A stretch of 64,000 nucleotides of DNA. Origin: Colius striatus (taxonomy: Eukaryota; Chordata; Aves; Coliiformes; Coliidae). Below the pieces are notes generated by a model that saw only the letters and a program-made list of their open reading frames with translations, made no database searches and had not been told where the DNA came from. Of this stretch, positions 24,001-33,457 are shown one piece after another. Each line of letters begins with the position of its first letter. Position 1 is the first letter of the stretch. The translations under genes were made by a program, and so were the position numbers. The stretch lies in the NCBI RefSeq assembly GCF_028858725.1, contig NC_084781.1:1186513-1250512 (forward strand). Direction: 5' to 3'.

Positions 24001-24504
24001 AGCTCTGCTCAGGAGCTCTGCTCCTGCTCGGTGCTGTCCTTTGGGGCCGTCCCCGTTTTGGGGTCTCACCCAGCCCAACCCTGCACCATCACAGCTCTCC
24101 ACCTCCTCGTGCTCCTTCCTCTGAACATCTTGCATCAAAGCTGAGTCAAATGGAGTGATTCTGAACATCCCTTACCCCAGATTCATCCAGGACATCCCCC
24201 TGCTGGCTCCTCTGCCTGTGTTGGGATGTGGCAGATCCCCGAGTGCTTGGTCTCATCCCCTTCGTGCTGACTCACTGGTCTCCTCCTCCTTGGGGAACCA
24301 GTCCAGCAACAGCCTCAGTGGGAAGACATCATGGGTATAAATGGATGGGTTTGTCCAAGATCTGAAGCTGAGCAACCTCTTGATGGACCTACACCCATTT
24401 CACAAGAGCCTGCTGGAGGTGAAACTGCTCTGTGAGCCCTTCAGGGTGATAAAACACAGGTATCTCACGGTTCCAGTGGTGGAAGAAGAGCCCAGAAGCA
24501 CCAA
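24001..24504. other. Intergenic spacer
   Basis: Mostly unique; the last part may be diverged CR1 ORF2 but I cannot align it. Confidence 0.4.
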
Positions 24505-25163
24505 GTGTGAGCCCTGTGGCCAGTGGAGTTGCACAGAGATGGGTTCTGGGGCCAGTCTGGTTCAACATCTTCATCAATCACCTGGGTGAGGGCACAGAGG
24601 GACCCTCAGCAAGTTCCCTGCTGGCACCAAACTGGGAGCACTGGCTGATTGCCCAGAGGCTGAGCTGCCAGGCAGTGAGAGCTGGGCAGGCTGAGAGCTG
24701 GGCACAGAGGGAGCTGCTGAGCTTCAACCAGGGCAAGGGCAGAGTCCTGCAGCTGGGGAGGAACAACCCCCTGGGCCAGCACAGGCTGGGGGTGACCTGC
24801 TGGAGAGCAGCTCCAGGAGAGGGACCTGGCAGTGCTGGCTGAGAAGAAACTGCCCCTGAGCAGCAACGTGGGCTCGTGGGCAAGAAGCCAACGGCAGCCT
24901 GGGGGCATCCAGCAGAGTGTGGGCAGCAGGGCCAGGGAGCTTCTGCTCCCCTTTGCTCTGCTCTGCCACAGCTGCTGAGGCCTCAGCTGGAGTCCTGTGG
25001 CCAGTTGTGGGCTCCCCAGCTGCAGAGGGACAGGGAAGTGCTGCAGAGAGGCCAGTGCAGGGCTGCCAAGATGCTCAGGGCACTGGAGCATCTTCCTTGT
25101 GAGGAAAGGCTGCGGGACCTGGGGCTGCTCAGGCTGGAGGAGACTGAGGGGGGAGCTCAGTAC
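24505..25163 (+). mobile_element. CR1-B LINE ORF2 (reverse transcriptase) 3' remnant, broken
   Basis: The plus frame reads VLGPVWFNIFINHLGEG, matching the CR1 reverse-transcriptase segment VLGPVLFNIFINDL. Just downstream the frame shifts and the catalytic FADD box reads FPAG, so the enzyme would be inactive even if intact elsewhere. The segment from 24,585 on is >99% identical to the inverted copy at 16,915-17,478. It is interrupted at 25,164 by ETS1-derived sequence. Confidence 0.92.
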
Positions 25164-25286
25164 ATGCACACAGCTGGTCCCAGAGACACCCCAAAACCCC
25201 TCACTCCCAGATCAATGAACCAGTAACCCAGAGCTCCTGAAGGTTCTCCCCTCCCTCCATGGCCAGGGTTCTACCTTGAGGAGCTT
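25164..25286 (+). repeat. Duplicated ETS1 intron VII patch inside a CR1
   Basis: CATGCACACAGCTGGTCCCA to the GAGGAGCTTG end matches 43,685-43,819 (next to the exon VII donor) in the same orientation, with about 5 substitutions and a ~9-bp deletion. It is bounded on both sides by CR1-B sequence. No exon sequence is included. Confidence 0.9.
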
Positions 25287-25600
25287 GAGGGGGTCTTATC
25301 AATACTGACAAACACCTAAAGAGGGGTGTGGAGAGGATGGGGCCAGGCTTTGGTCTGGGGTGACAGGACAAGGGGTGATGGACACAAGCTGGAACACAAA
25401 AAGTTCCACTTAAACACAAGGAGCAAGTCCTTTGGTGCTGAGGTGAGGGAGCCCTGGCCCAGGCTGCCCAGGGAGGGTGTGGAGGCTCCTTCTGGGGATG
25501 TTTCCAACACGTTCCTGTGCCCCCTGAGCGTGGGGAACCTGCTCTAGCAGGAGGTTGGGCTGGATGAGCTCTAACAGGGCCCTTCCCACCCCCCCAAGTC
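25287..25600 (+). mobile_element. CR1-B LINE 3' end
   Basis: GACAAACACCTAAAGAGGGG start, AACACAAGGAGCAAGTCCTT, and GGGCTGGATGAGCTCTAACA near the end. Closest relative in the window is 43,200-43,545. Confidence 0.93.
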
Positions 25601-25670
25601 CGTGCTCCCACGATTCCCGTTGCTTCTCCTCTCTGCTGGAGGAGCCAAGCAGCACACTGACACCAGAGGC
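25600..25670. other. Junction between intergenic CR1 cluster and ETS1 3' end
   Basis: Short unique spacer between the tail of the CR1 at 25,287-25,600 and the polyA region. Confidence 0.5.
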
Positions 25671-25688
25671 TTTAGGAATTACTCATCT

Positions 25689-25694
25689 TTTAAT
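25689..25694 (-). terminator. ETS1: Candidate ETS1 polyadenylation signal ATTAAA
   Basis: TTTAAT on the plus strand reads ATTAAA on the minus strand. It lies at the boundary between A/T-rich UTR-like sequence and CR1-rich intergenic DNA, so cleavage would fall near 25,665-25,675. No AATAAA was seen closer to the boundary. Other upstream sites could also be used. Confidence 0.55.
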
Positions 25695-25944
25695 TTCACA
25701 TGGTTTAAAATACGATATGAAATAAGGCTACAGTATATAAAAAACTCTCCAGCAAAAATGATGTGCCAGCATCAGCAATTGAAACAAAACCCCCCCTCTC
25801 CACCTCCCTCCTCTCCTTTAACGAACTCAATGCAGGAGGGGGGGGACTCCTCCTCTATTTTTTTATGTATCCTTTAAAAAAACAACGACAAAACCAAGAC
25901 AAAACAAACCCAGAACGGACCAAAACAAAACATCACACGCAGAC

Positions 25945-25970
25945 ACACGCGCACACACACACACACACAC
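25945..25970. repeat. CA microsatellite (ETS1 3'UTR)
   Basis: Interrupted CA run of about 13 units with ACGCGC interruptions at its left edge. Confidence 0.9.
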
Positions 25971-25973
25971 CTC

Positions 25974-25980
25974 GCTACAT
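25974..25980 (-). promoter_or_regulatory. miR-221/222 seed match (ATGTAGC) in distal ETS1 3'UTR
   Basis: The minus strand reads ATGTAGC next to the CA repeat. ETS1 is a known miR-221/222 target in endothelium. Function here is inferred only. Confidence 0.4.
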
Positions 25981-28488
25981 CTCTAAGCTACCTCAGCTCA
26001 GGTTTGGGGTATTTTGTTTAAAAAGCACCTGCTTTTCCAAGTTTGGTTTTGTTTTTAACTTGTAGGGGTTTTTTTAACGTGTTTTTTCTGGGTTTTTTTT
26101 AACCTCTGGCTTTTAATTCTCTTTTTTTTTTTACCCCCCCCAACTCCCCTATTAAAAAATATAAATTATATGAAAATACAAAGTTGGCAAAAACCAGCAC
26201 AATATAACAATCTCTTCTTCCTTAACTTCTATGTTTATCAGCTTAAAAAAACAACACAACCCACCCCAAAGTCCCACAGACAGACACACGAAAGAAAACG
26301 CCTCTTTGCTGCTGTTCTCTTTCAACTGAGGCAGTTCCATTACTGGAGAGATTCCACTATTAAACACAGGTCTCTCAAAAGCTCTTTGGAATGTAGACAA
26401 CAGCTCGTGGATGTCAGAACCTTAGCATGGAGCAGAGCAAAGGAGGAGCCCAAACTGATGGCAGTGATGAGGAAGAAGCCACTGACAAGTCTCAAATGCC
26501 TCCAGAAGAGAAGCTGGAGACAGATTTCCCACAGCACTTGGAGCTGTCAGGACCTTCCTCCTTTTGGTTTCTTTTTTTGGTTGTGGAGGAAAGGGGTGTT
26601 GGGTTTGGAAAGATGTTGAGGAGGTTGAATGGTACTAAATCTCTTCTGTGCCCCCACCCCGTGTCTTTGGTTTGTTTCTCCTGTCTGGAGTGGGATGGTG
26701 GCAATCAAAGGGATCTCCACGGGGTGTAAGTCATCCTACACACAGAGATGGGGAGGGACAGGCAGCAGGAAAAACAAAGTGCTTGCATTTTGCATCAAGT
26801 TTGGGGCTTTATGGTTTTGAAGCCTCTGACCCAGGTCCCAGCTGAGGCCTCACTGAAGCTTTTTGCAAGCCCAAGGCTCTGCCATGGGGACCAAGGGGAT
26901 GTGTGTCCCCCCCTACCCCCACCTCAACTAGCAGAGCACAGAAAATATCCCAAACCCCCCCCCATCACCAACAGAGACATTCCAAACCAAGACAAAACCA
27001 CCCAAAAGCCAAGTGTTATCTGCTGAGGGTGAAGCTCACCCCCACGTAGAGGAAACACAGGAGTGAGTCCCATCCCCAGCAGATCTCCATCACCCCTCTC
27101 AAACTCATCTCTCTGATCCAGCACAGGGAGGGAGGGGAAAGGGCTGGAGTTAAACCTTCAAAGCCTGGAAGAATCAGGAGGTTGGGTTTGGGTTCCAGCA
27201 CATCCCTTGCCAAGAGCCCACATGCAATTAAAATGCAGATAGGAAGAGAAAAAGAAACCAAAACACAAAGAAACCAAACAACACATTGCAAATTTCCAGT
27301 GTATAAACAGCACACAGCCCTGGCTGGGATGGTCTCTGGCTTGGGAGGAGGAAACAGGAGCAGAACAGCAAAGGATGAAGCTGAGGACGCAAGCTGGGGT
27401 GGCAAATGGGTGGCAGAAATGATGGGGAAGCTCCAGCCAGGGGGAAAAAAAAAGCCCTGCTTGTTGTGACTTGCCTTTTCTAACCATCTTCCCTAAATTG
27501 CTGGGGAGGTGCAGGTTGAGCTTGGAGACTTTTGAGGGAAAAAACCCCCTTGAATAAATAAGCACAGGGGAGAGAGTGAGGTGAATCAGGAGGAGGGAAC
27601 TGCTGGTTCCTTCCATCAGAGGGAATTCTGATCCCTGATTCCTGCTTGGCAAAGGCACTTCAGGTGTAGTGGGGCACAGGCATGGTGCTAAGGGCTGGAG
27701 ACAAAGGCAGCAGCCCTGGATGCTGGGAAAAACCCACCCAGCTGCTACAACTCCAACCCAGATGATGTGTCCTGGGAGGATCCTTCAGCTGCTCCTCCCT
27801 GCCACGTTCCTGTGCCCTCACACCTTCCCTCACTCCTCCTCATCCTGCTCAGCTCTGCCACTGCCTCATGGCAGGCACCTCCATCCATCACACCCAGGTT
27901 TTCCCTTCCTCTCTCCAGCTCAGCTGGCTGAGCTGCTTTCTCCCCCTGCTCCCTGTCTGCCTGAGTGGGTGAGTGAAGCCACTGGCCCTTTCCTCCTTCA
28001 GTGCAGGCTCCTCTCACCTTCCTTTCACCCCTTCTTCTTTCCTCTCCTTCCATCCCACTCTTCTCTCCATACACTTGGTGGGATGATGCACAACCCTGTG
28101 AGCTGATAGCAGAATTAACCCCCTCCCTTACCCCAACCACCCCCTTGGCTGCAGCTCCCTCTGGGCCTGCTCATATCCCCCCCACCATCACCCTTATCCA
28201 AGCCCTCAGCAATCTTTTGGGGCTGTCTTGCCCCAAAATGACTGGCTGGGGAGGTGCTGGGTGCTCTGAGCATCGCCTCACCCCGGGGTCTCACTCTCCA
28301 TCACATCCCACAGTGCAGGGGGAAGAACATGCCCCAGTTTTTTGTCCCTTTACAGGCCTCTGCCAAGCTGGGATCACCCAGACAGCCCCTCTGGAAAAGC
28401 TCTTCCCCTGTAATGATGGCAACTACCTTAAGAAACACAAACAAACAGGTAAACTACATGAAAATAAGGTACTTTTGGTTCAAACACA

Positions 28489-28496
28489 TAATACTG
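28489..28496 (-). promoter_or_regulatory. miR-200b/c/429 seed match (CAGTATTA) in ETS1 3'UTR
   Basis: The minus strand reads CAGTATTA, an 8-mer match to the miR-200b/c/429 seed. ETS1 is a reported target of the miR-200 family. It sits within a run that looks like conserved UTR. Confidence 0.5.
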
Positions 28497-29283
28497 TCTC
28501 TAGAAAGAAAAGGCCCAGGAAGGCCTCAATGGGCAATGGGACCCACATGGATCCAGCCTGGGGGGTAGGGAAACACTCCCCATCCCATATTCCACCTCCT
28601 ACCAAGCCCCTGTCAGCTCACAGCATCCCTGAGAGCACTCAGGGCCATGGGATTTATCCCTCTGAAGTCAGCCCACGCTCAGAGAGTTTAGGGCTGCTCC
28701 CCAGCACTGATGACCCTGTGACCCTCTGGGCTATAGGACACGAGGCCTGGTGTTTGCCCTCCCTCCAGCCACGTGCTTCGTGTTCCTCACACCCTGACAG
28801 GGTTTTGGGTGGTTTCTTTGCAGGATGAGGCTTACAAAAAGCAATAAAGAATCTATTTGCAAGGACAATTTCCTTCTGCCCAGGCTGGTTAAGACATAAG
28901 GGCAATAGAGCTGGTTGAAACAGGAAGGGAAATAAAAGCATTTCCCTTTGCTTTTTCACCTTCTCTTTGTTTTCCTCCCCCAATCAACTTCTAATATATT
29001 CCATTTATCACATTCAAAAGGTGGGAATTTCTCCCTTTTCCCCTCTCTAAGAATAGCCCAAAATCTCCTCAGAGCACCAAAGTGTCTCCTGAGCAAATAA
29101 AAGCAGCGATTTGGCAAACGCCAGAAAGAGCCGTTTTCCCCCTCAATCCTCGCTGGCTTTCCTGCTCAAAAAAACCACCCAAAAGAGCTGCTTTTTTTGT
29201 TCTGAGCTTAAAAAAAACACTCCCCAAAAGCAGAAATTTCCACCAGCTTCATCAGCAAAGCGTGTGGGGCTGGAAGCAGGAGT

Positions 29284-29318
29284 GACACACACACACACAT
29301 ACACACACACACACACAC
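29284..29318. repeat. CA microsatellite (ETS1 3'UTR)
   Basis: About 17 CA units with one CATA interruption. Confidence 0.9.
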
Positions 29319-29573
29319 GCCAGCATCACCAGAAGCCAGTTTGGGGGGCATTTTCCTTCAGTAAGGATTTATGCTGAGTCAGAGCGTTGAGCTTCTCAAG
29401 TGGGGTCTTACAGACACTAATTTGGGGGTTTTTAGGGTGGTTTTTGTTGTTGTTGTTCTTTTTTGTGCCCTCCAACTGATCAAACTCTCTGCTGGCGTTA
29501 ACAGAAACGAACATATTGCAATGCTGAGACCATCTTAGAGCTTAAGGCTATTTGAAAGAGATAAAAAAAGGAA

Positions 29574-29580
29574 AATACTG
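29574..29580 (-). promoter_or_regulatory. Second miR-200b/c/429 seed match (CAGTATT) in ETS1 3'UTR
   Basis: The minus strand reads CAGTATT, a 7-mer seed match, about 1.1 kb nearer the stop codon than the 8-mer site. Confidence 0.4.
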
Positions 29581-30011
29581 GCACAAAATTTAATAAAATA
29601 AAACTTTTAACAATTATTCTTTTTTTTTAAAAAAAAAAAACATAAAAAATATCTTGATCCCTCCTCCTGAACATCAATTCTGCCTTTTGCAGAAACAAAA
29701 GACAACTGACAGAAAGGCGATGCAGGAGAACAAACGGTTCTTGGGCTTGGGTTTTCCTCTCCTCTCTCACCCCCCTCCCTGAGGGAAGGAATATTCACCC
29801 ACTTTGGTCTTCCCTCCTCTTATTCCCCTCCCTTCTCCCACCCACCCCCCCAAAAAAGAAATGTTTCAGATCCTCAGATTCTCTGGAACACCTGAACTGT
29901 CAGTTGGTGTGCAAGCGACACAGAAACCAAGAGGGATCCACTTGTAAGTTTTCCTAAACAGCAACATGTGGGAAGGGGCTTTGAGCTGGGGGTTGGTTTT
30001 TTCTGAAGTGA

Positions 30012-30018
30012 GCTACAT
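30012..30018 (-). promoter_or_regulatory. miR-221/222 seed match (ATGTAGC) next to the 3'UTR minisatellite
   Basis: The minus strand reads ATGTAGC, about 25 bp beyond the distal edge of the 22-mer array. Confidence 0.35.
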
Positions 30019-30041
30019 TTTTTTTCCCCCCAGCTTTCTTA

Positions 30042-30972
30042 AAACTCAGGATTTCAGCTCTTAAAACTCGAGAGAACTTCGCCCCTCAAAGCTCAGGATT
30101 TCACTCCTCAAAACTCAGGCTTCCACCTCTTAAAACTCAAGGATTTCGCCCCTCAGAGCTCAGGATTTCACTCTTCAAAACTCAGGATTTCACCTCTTAA
30201 AACTCAGGCCTTAACCTCTTAAAACTCAGGATTTCACCCCTCAAAGCTCAGGATTTCACCCCTCAAAACTCAGGCTTTAACTTCTTAAAACTCGGGATTT
30301 CACCCCTCAAAACTCAGGCTTTAACCTCTTAAAACTCAAGAATTTCACCCCTCAAAGCAGAGGATTTCACCTCTTAAAATTCAGAAATTCACCCCTCAAA
30401 ACTCAGGATTTTCTCTCTTCAAACTTGAGAATTTCACCCCTCAAAGCAGAGGATTTTACCCCTCAAAGTTCAGTTTTTCACCCCTCAAAACTCAGGATTT
30501 CACCCTTCAAAACTCAGTTTTTCACCCCTCAAAAACTGAGGATTTCATCCTTCAAAACTCAGGATTTCACCCCTTAAAACTCAGGATTCCACCCTTCAAA
30601 ACTCAGTTTTTCACCCCTCAAAAACTGAGGATTTCATCCTTCAAAACTCAGGATTTCACCTCTTCAAAACTCAGGATTTCACCCCTCAAAAACTGAGGTT
30701 TTCACCCTTCAAAACTCAGGATTTCACCCTTCAAAACTCAGGTTTTCACCTCTTCAAAGATTTCACCCCTCAAAGCTCAGGATTTCACCTCTTGAAATTA
30801 AGAAGTTCACTCCTCAAAACACAAAGATTTCACCCCTCAAAGCTCAGGATTTCACCCTTCAATACTCAGGATTTCACCTCTTAAAACTCAAGGTTTCACC
30901 CCTCAAAACTGAGGATTTCACCCCTCAAAACTGAGGATTTCACCTCTTAAAACTCAGGATTTCCCCCCTCAA
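30042..30972 (-). repeat. 22-mer minisatellite inside the ETS1 3'UTR
   Basis: About 42 degenerate copies of a 20-23 bp unit. On the mRNA strand the unit is close to GAGGGGTGAAATCC followed by TGAGTTTT. Variants differ in the pyrimidine-tract part (CACCCCTC, CACCTCTT, CACCCTTC on the plus strand) and in AAAACTC/AAAGCTC. Each unit carries a GGGG or GGG-type run in the transcript at about 22-nt spacing. The array starts about 245 bp after the stop codon in transcript order. Confidence 0.9.
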
Positions 30973-31216
30973 TAAAAGCCTGTCCCTCTCTGAAACAAAC
31001 TGCCGAGGTTTGAGCCAAAACCTTGCCTCTCCCAACATCCTCACAGCATCGAATCCGAGTTGCTCTTCACAACAACAAAACAACAAACAAAAATGACCAA
31101 CGAAACAAAAATATCAGCGAAAACTTAAAACAAAACAAAAAAAAACCCCCCCCAAAAAAAAGGACCCAACAGCAAACGTCCCGTCGACTCTCCAAAATGC
31201 CCGGGGGGGGTCACCT

Positions 31217-31432
31217 TCACTCGTCAGCGTCGGGTTTGACGTCCAGCATGGCGTGGAGCTCCTCGGGGGTGTAGCCCAGGAGGCTCTGAAGGTCACAGAC
31301 GAAGCGGTAGACGTAACGTTTCCCGGCTGTCTTGTGGATGATGTTCTTGTCGTAGTAGTAGCGCAGGCCCCGGCTCAGCTTCTCGTAGTTCATCTTGGGC
31401 TTGTTTTTCCTTTTGCCCCATCGCCTGGCGAC
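31217..31432 (-). CDS. ETS1: ETS1 exon IX coding part: recognition helix of ETS domain and C-terminal inhibitory tail
   Basis: 216 bp encoding residues 371-441 and a TGA stop at 31,217-31,219. It starts [20 protein letters not shown] and holds the recognition helix H3 with the two arginines (Arg391 and Arg394 in RGLR) that contact the GGA core, followed by [20 protein letters not shown]. The C-terminal [20 protein letters not shown] forms helices H4/H5 of the inhibitory module. Acceptor is CCCCAG before GTCGCC. No change in any DNA-contact residue is seen. CpG-rich relative to neighbours, as is common for this exon. Confidence 0.98.
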   Translation of the reverse strand, partial: VARRWGKRKNKPKMNYEKLSRGLRYYYDKNIIHKTAGKRYVYRFVCDLQSLLGYTPEELHAMLDVKPDADE

Positions 31433-31485
31433 CTGGGGGGTGGGTTGTGGGGGGATGGGTGGGACAAGGAAAGGGAAAATCCGTC

Positions 31486-31950
31486 TGGTTTGGTTTGGTT
31501 GGGTAGTAAATGGGATAGGAGGGAAAGGAGAGGACTTGGCTTGTCTTTAAGGTGGACACGGGTAGGCCTCAGGCATTAAAAGCAGCCTCTGTGTAATGGC
31601 TGAATGTCACAGAAGACTCCCTGAGGCAGGGAAAGGAATGAATGGCCCATCTGATGCCCAGTCTGTTCCCCATGTTCACTGGGAAGTCCTCTCTCTCACC
31701 TGGACCCACCCTATTTCAGTTGGGTTGGAAAAGCCCCTGAAGCTGATGGAGTTCAAGCCCTGACTTCACTCTTCCCAGCCCAGCACTACCCCATGGCCCT
31801 CAGCACCTCATCTGTGTGGCTTTGGGATCCCTCCAGGGCTGGGCACTGCCCCAGCTCCCTGGGCAGCCTGGCACAGGGCTGACACCCCTCTCAGGGAAAC
31901 AGTTCTGCCTCAGCTCCAGCCTCAACCTCCTCTGGAGCAACTTGAGGCCT
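31486..31950. repeat. Inverted-repeat arm 1 (partner 44,450-44,897)
   Basis: Starting at GGTTTGGTTTGG, the plus strand matches the reverse complement of 44,450-44,897 with only a handful of substitutions and three short indels (2, about 10 and 1 bp) across ~230 bp of non-CR1 sequence and ~220 bp of CR1-A 3' end. Similarity stops inside the CR1 near TTGAGGC, where the two elements belong to different CR1 variants. Confidence 0.9.
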
Positions 31951-32165
31951 TTTTCTCTCGGCCTGTGGCTTGTGACCTGGGAGCAAAGATGGCCGCCCCT
32001 CCTCCCCTCAGCCTCCTGCCAGGGAGCTGCAGAGAGTGCTGCTGGCTGCCCTCAGCCTCCTCTTCTCCAGGCTCAACACCCCCATTCCCTCAGCCCCTCC
32101 CCAGCACCCTTGTGCTCCAGCCCCTTCCTCAGCTCCTTCCCCAGCTCTGGACATACCCAAAAAGC
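31720..32165 (-). mobile_element. CR1-A LINE 3' fragment
   Basis: Minus-oriented 3' end with the GGGTTGGAAAAGCC tail, the CTCAGCACCTCA block and the CAGGGCTGGGCACTGCCCC block, then the variant containing GAGCAAAGATGGCCG shared with 61,618-62,145. 5'-truncated, non-coding. Confidence 0.9.
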
Positions 32166-32356
32166 TCTGGCACTACACCTTTCTCTGCAGCGTTTCAGCT
32201 ACTTCCCATCATCTGTAAGCACAGATTACCACTTCCCAGCCTGGTTTTACACAAATTTTCAGCTGATTGGTTTCTCCTACACATACCCAAGTCCTGAACA
32301 ACGTGACTGCCCAGATCTCAGGCCTGAAGGGAGGAGGGATGGGTTATCCACTTTAC

Positions 32357-32475
32357 CTCGTCTGGGTCGGACAGTTTGAATTCCCAGCCGTCGCCCGTCC
32401 AGCTGATGAAGGACTGGCAGGACTTGTCAGTGAGAAGTTCCAGCAGGAACTGCCACAGTTGGATGGGTCCACTGC
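32357..32475 (-). CDS. ETS1: ETS1 exon VIII: N-terminal half of the ETS DNA-binding domain
   Basis: 119 bp encoding residues 331 (split) to 370. Begins [20 protein letters not shown] and ends [16 protein letters not shown], i.e. helix H1 and the first beta strands of the winged helix. The conserved tryptophans Trp338, Trp356 and Trp361 are present. Acceptor TTCTAG precedes GCAGTGG; donor GACGAG is followed by GTAAAG. A CR1 3' end sits only about 55 bp upstream of the acceptor (32,528-32,603). Intron VII before it is the longest complete intron here (11.35 kb). Confidence 0.98.
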
Positions 32476-32527
32476 CTAGAAAGACAAAGGAAACATGAGA
32501 GATTAATGCCAGGAAAAGCATGGTCCC

Positions 32528-32603
32528 TTCTTGCTTCAGCAAGAGGTTGGATTAGATGGTTTCTAGAGGTCCCTTCCAACCTCCACCACTCAATGATTTT
32601 ATC
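32528..32603 (+). mobile_element. CR1 3' tail close to the exon VIII acceptor
   Basis: GGTTGGATTAGATGGTTTCT and TCCCTTCCAACCTCCACCAC, ending CAATGATTTTAT. It lies about 55 bp upstream (transcript sense) of the exon VIII acceptor. Confidence 0.85.
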
Positions 32604-33049
32604 CCAACCATCAGTGGCCACAGGACAAGGTCTGGGTTGAGATGACAGAGCTTGAGAGTCCAAATCCTGCAGGTAAAAGCAGTTCCTCTTTGCAGCAAGA
32701 GCTGCATATTCATGCACTGGGATGTTTCACTCCGAGTTACATAAATAGGATTATTTTTCTGGCATCTGAAGAGCGAGGAGTCATTGTCTTGGCACCAGAA
32801 CCTCGCCGTAGCCTCTGTGCCAAAAGGCTGCTGGCCACTGTGTGAACCCAGTCAGCCTCTTGCTTCCCATCCTGACTCTTTGCTCCACACCACTGCTTAC
32901 CAAGAGACAGGGAGGACACAAGTATGAAAATGATTTGGCCTCTGCCCAAGGCATGTTGCTGCAGGAACGGGCGCCGCTGGCTGCCAGGGTTTGGTGTGGG
33001 AGGGCCAGGGGCTGCCTGCATGGGCACATGTAGAGGGGGTTCTCCTCCC

Positions 33050-33457
33050 TCTTCACTCTGCCACAGCTGCTGAGGCCCCAGCTGGAGTCCTGTGGCCAGT
33101 TGTGGGCTCCCCAGCTGCAGAGGGACAGGGAAGTGCTGCAGAGAGGCCAGTGCAGGGCTGCCAAGATGCTCAGGGCACTGGAGCATCTTCCTTGGGAGGA
33201 AAGGCTGTGGGACCTGGGGCTGTTTAGTCTGGAGGAGAGAAGACTGAGGAGGAACCTCATCAAAGTATCTAAAGGGTGGATATCGGGAGGATGAAGAAGC
33301 TCTGGCCCAGGCTGCCCAGGGAGGGTATGGAGCCCTCCTCCTCTTTCAAGCCCCCCTGGACACGTTCCTGTGCCCCCTGATCAAGAGGAACCTGCTTTAG
33401 GAGGGGGTTGGTCTGAATAATCTTTAAGAGGTCCCTTCCAGCCCCCACCATTCTATG
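33050..33457 (+). mobile_element. CR1-B LINE 3' fragment
   Basis: CTGCTGAGGCCCCAGCTGGA start, full 3' body, and CACCATTCTATGATCT end. About 400 bp. Confidence 0.95.

Larger units (their letters stand above)
25670..31216 (-). other. ETS1: ETS1 3' untranslated region (inferred extent)
   Basis: About 5.5 kb between the stop codon and the likely cleavage site. ETS1 mRNAs are known to have long 3'UTRs. The stretch has no CR1 insertion, unlike almost every other 5 kb in the window, which suggests constraint. It holds A/T-rich blocks, two CA repeats (25,945-25,970 and 29,284-29,318) and a large 22-mer minisatellite (30,042-30,972). Long runs such as 25,660-26,420, 28,400-28,520 and 29,500-29,660 look like conserved UTR, with the expected low complexity and microRNA seed sites. 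The extent is inferred from the polyA signal and repeat distribution, not from transcripts. Confidence 0.75.
31433..32356 (-). other. ETS1: ETS1 intron VIII
   Basis: 924-bp intron. More than two thirds of it is a duplicated segment plus CR1: arm 1 of the inverted repeat (31,486-31,950) and CR1-A in minus orientation (31,720-32,165). Only the first ~50 bp and the last ~190 bp look unique. GT/AG borders. Confidence 0.9.

Noticed and set aside
24505-25163. Functional reverse-transcriptase gene
   Set aside because: Frame is broken and the catalytic motif lost; this is a truncated CR1 remnant.
1-25660. A protein-coding gene downstream of ETS1
   Set aside because: Many short open frames but none with domain similarity, splice-consistent neighbours or codon bias; longest frames come from repeats.
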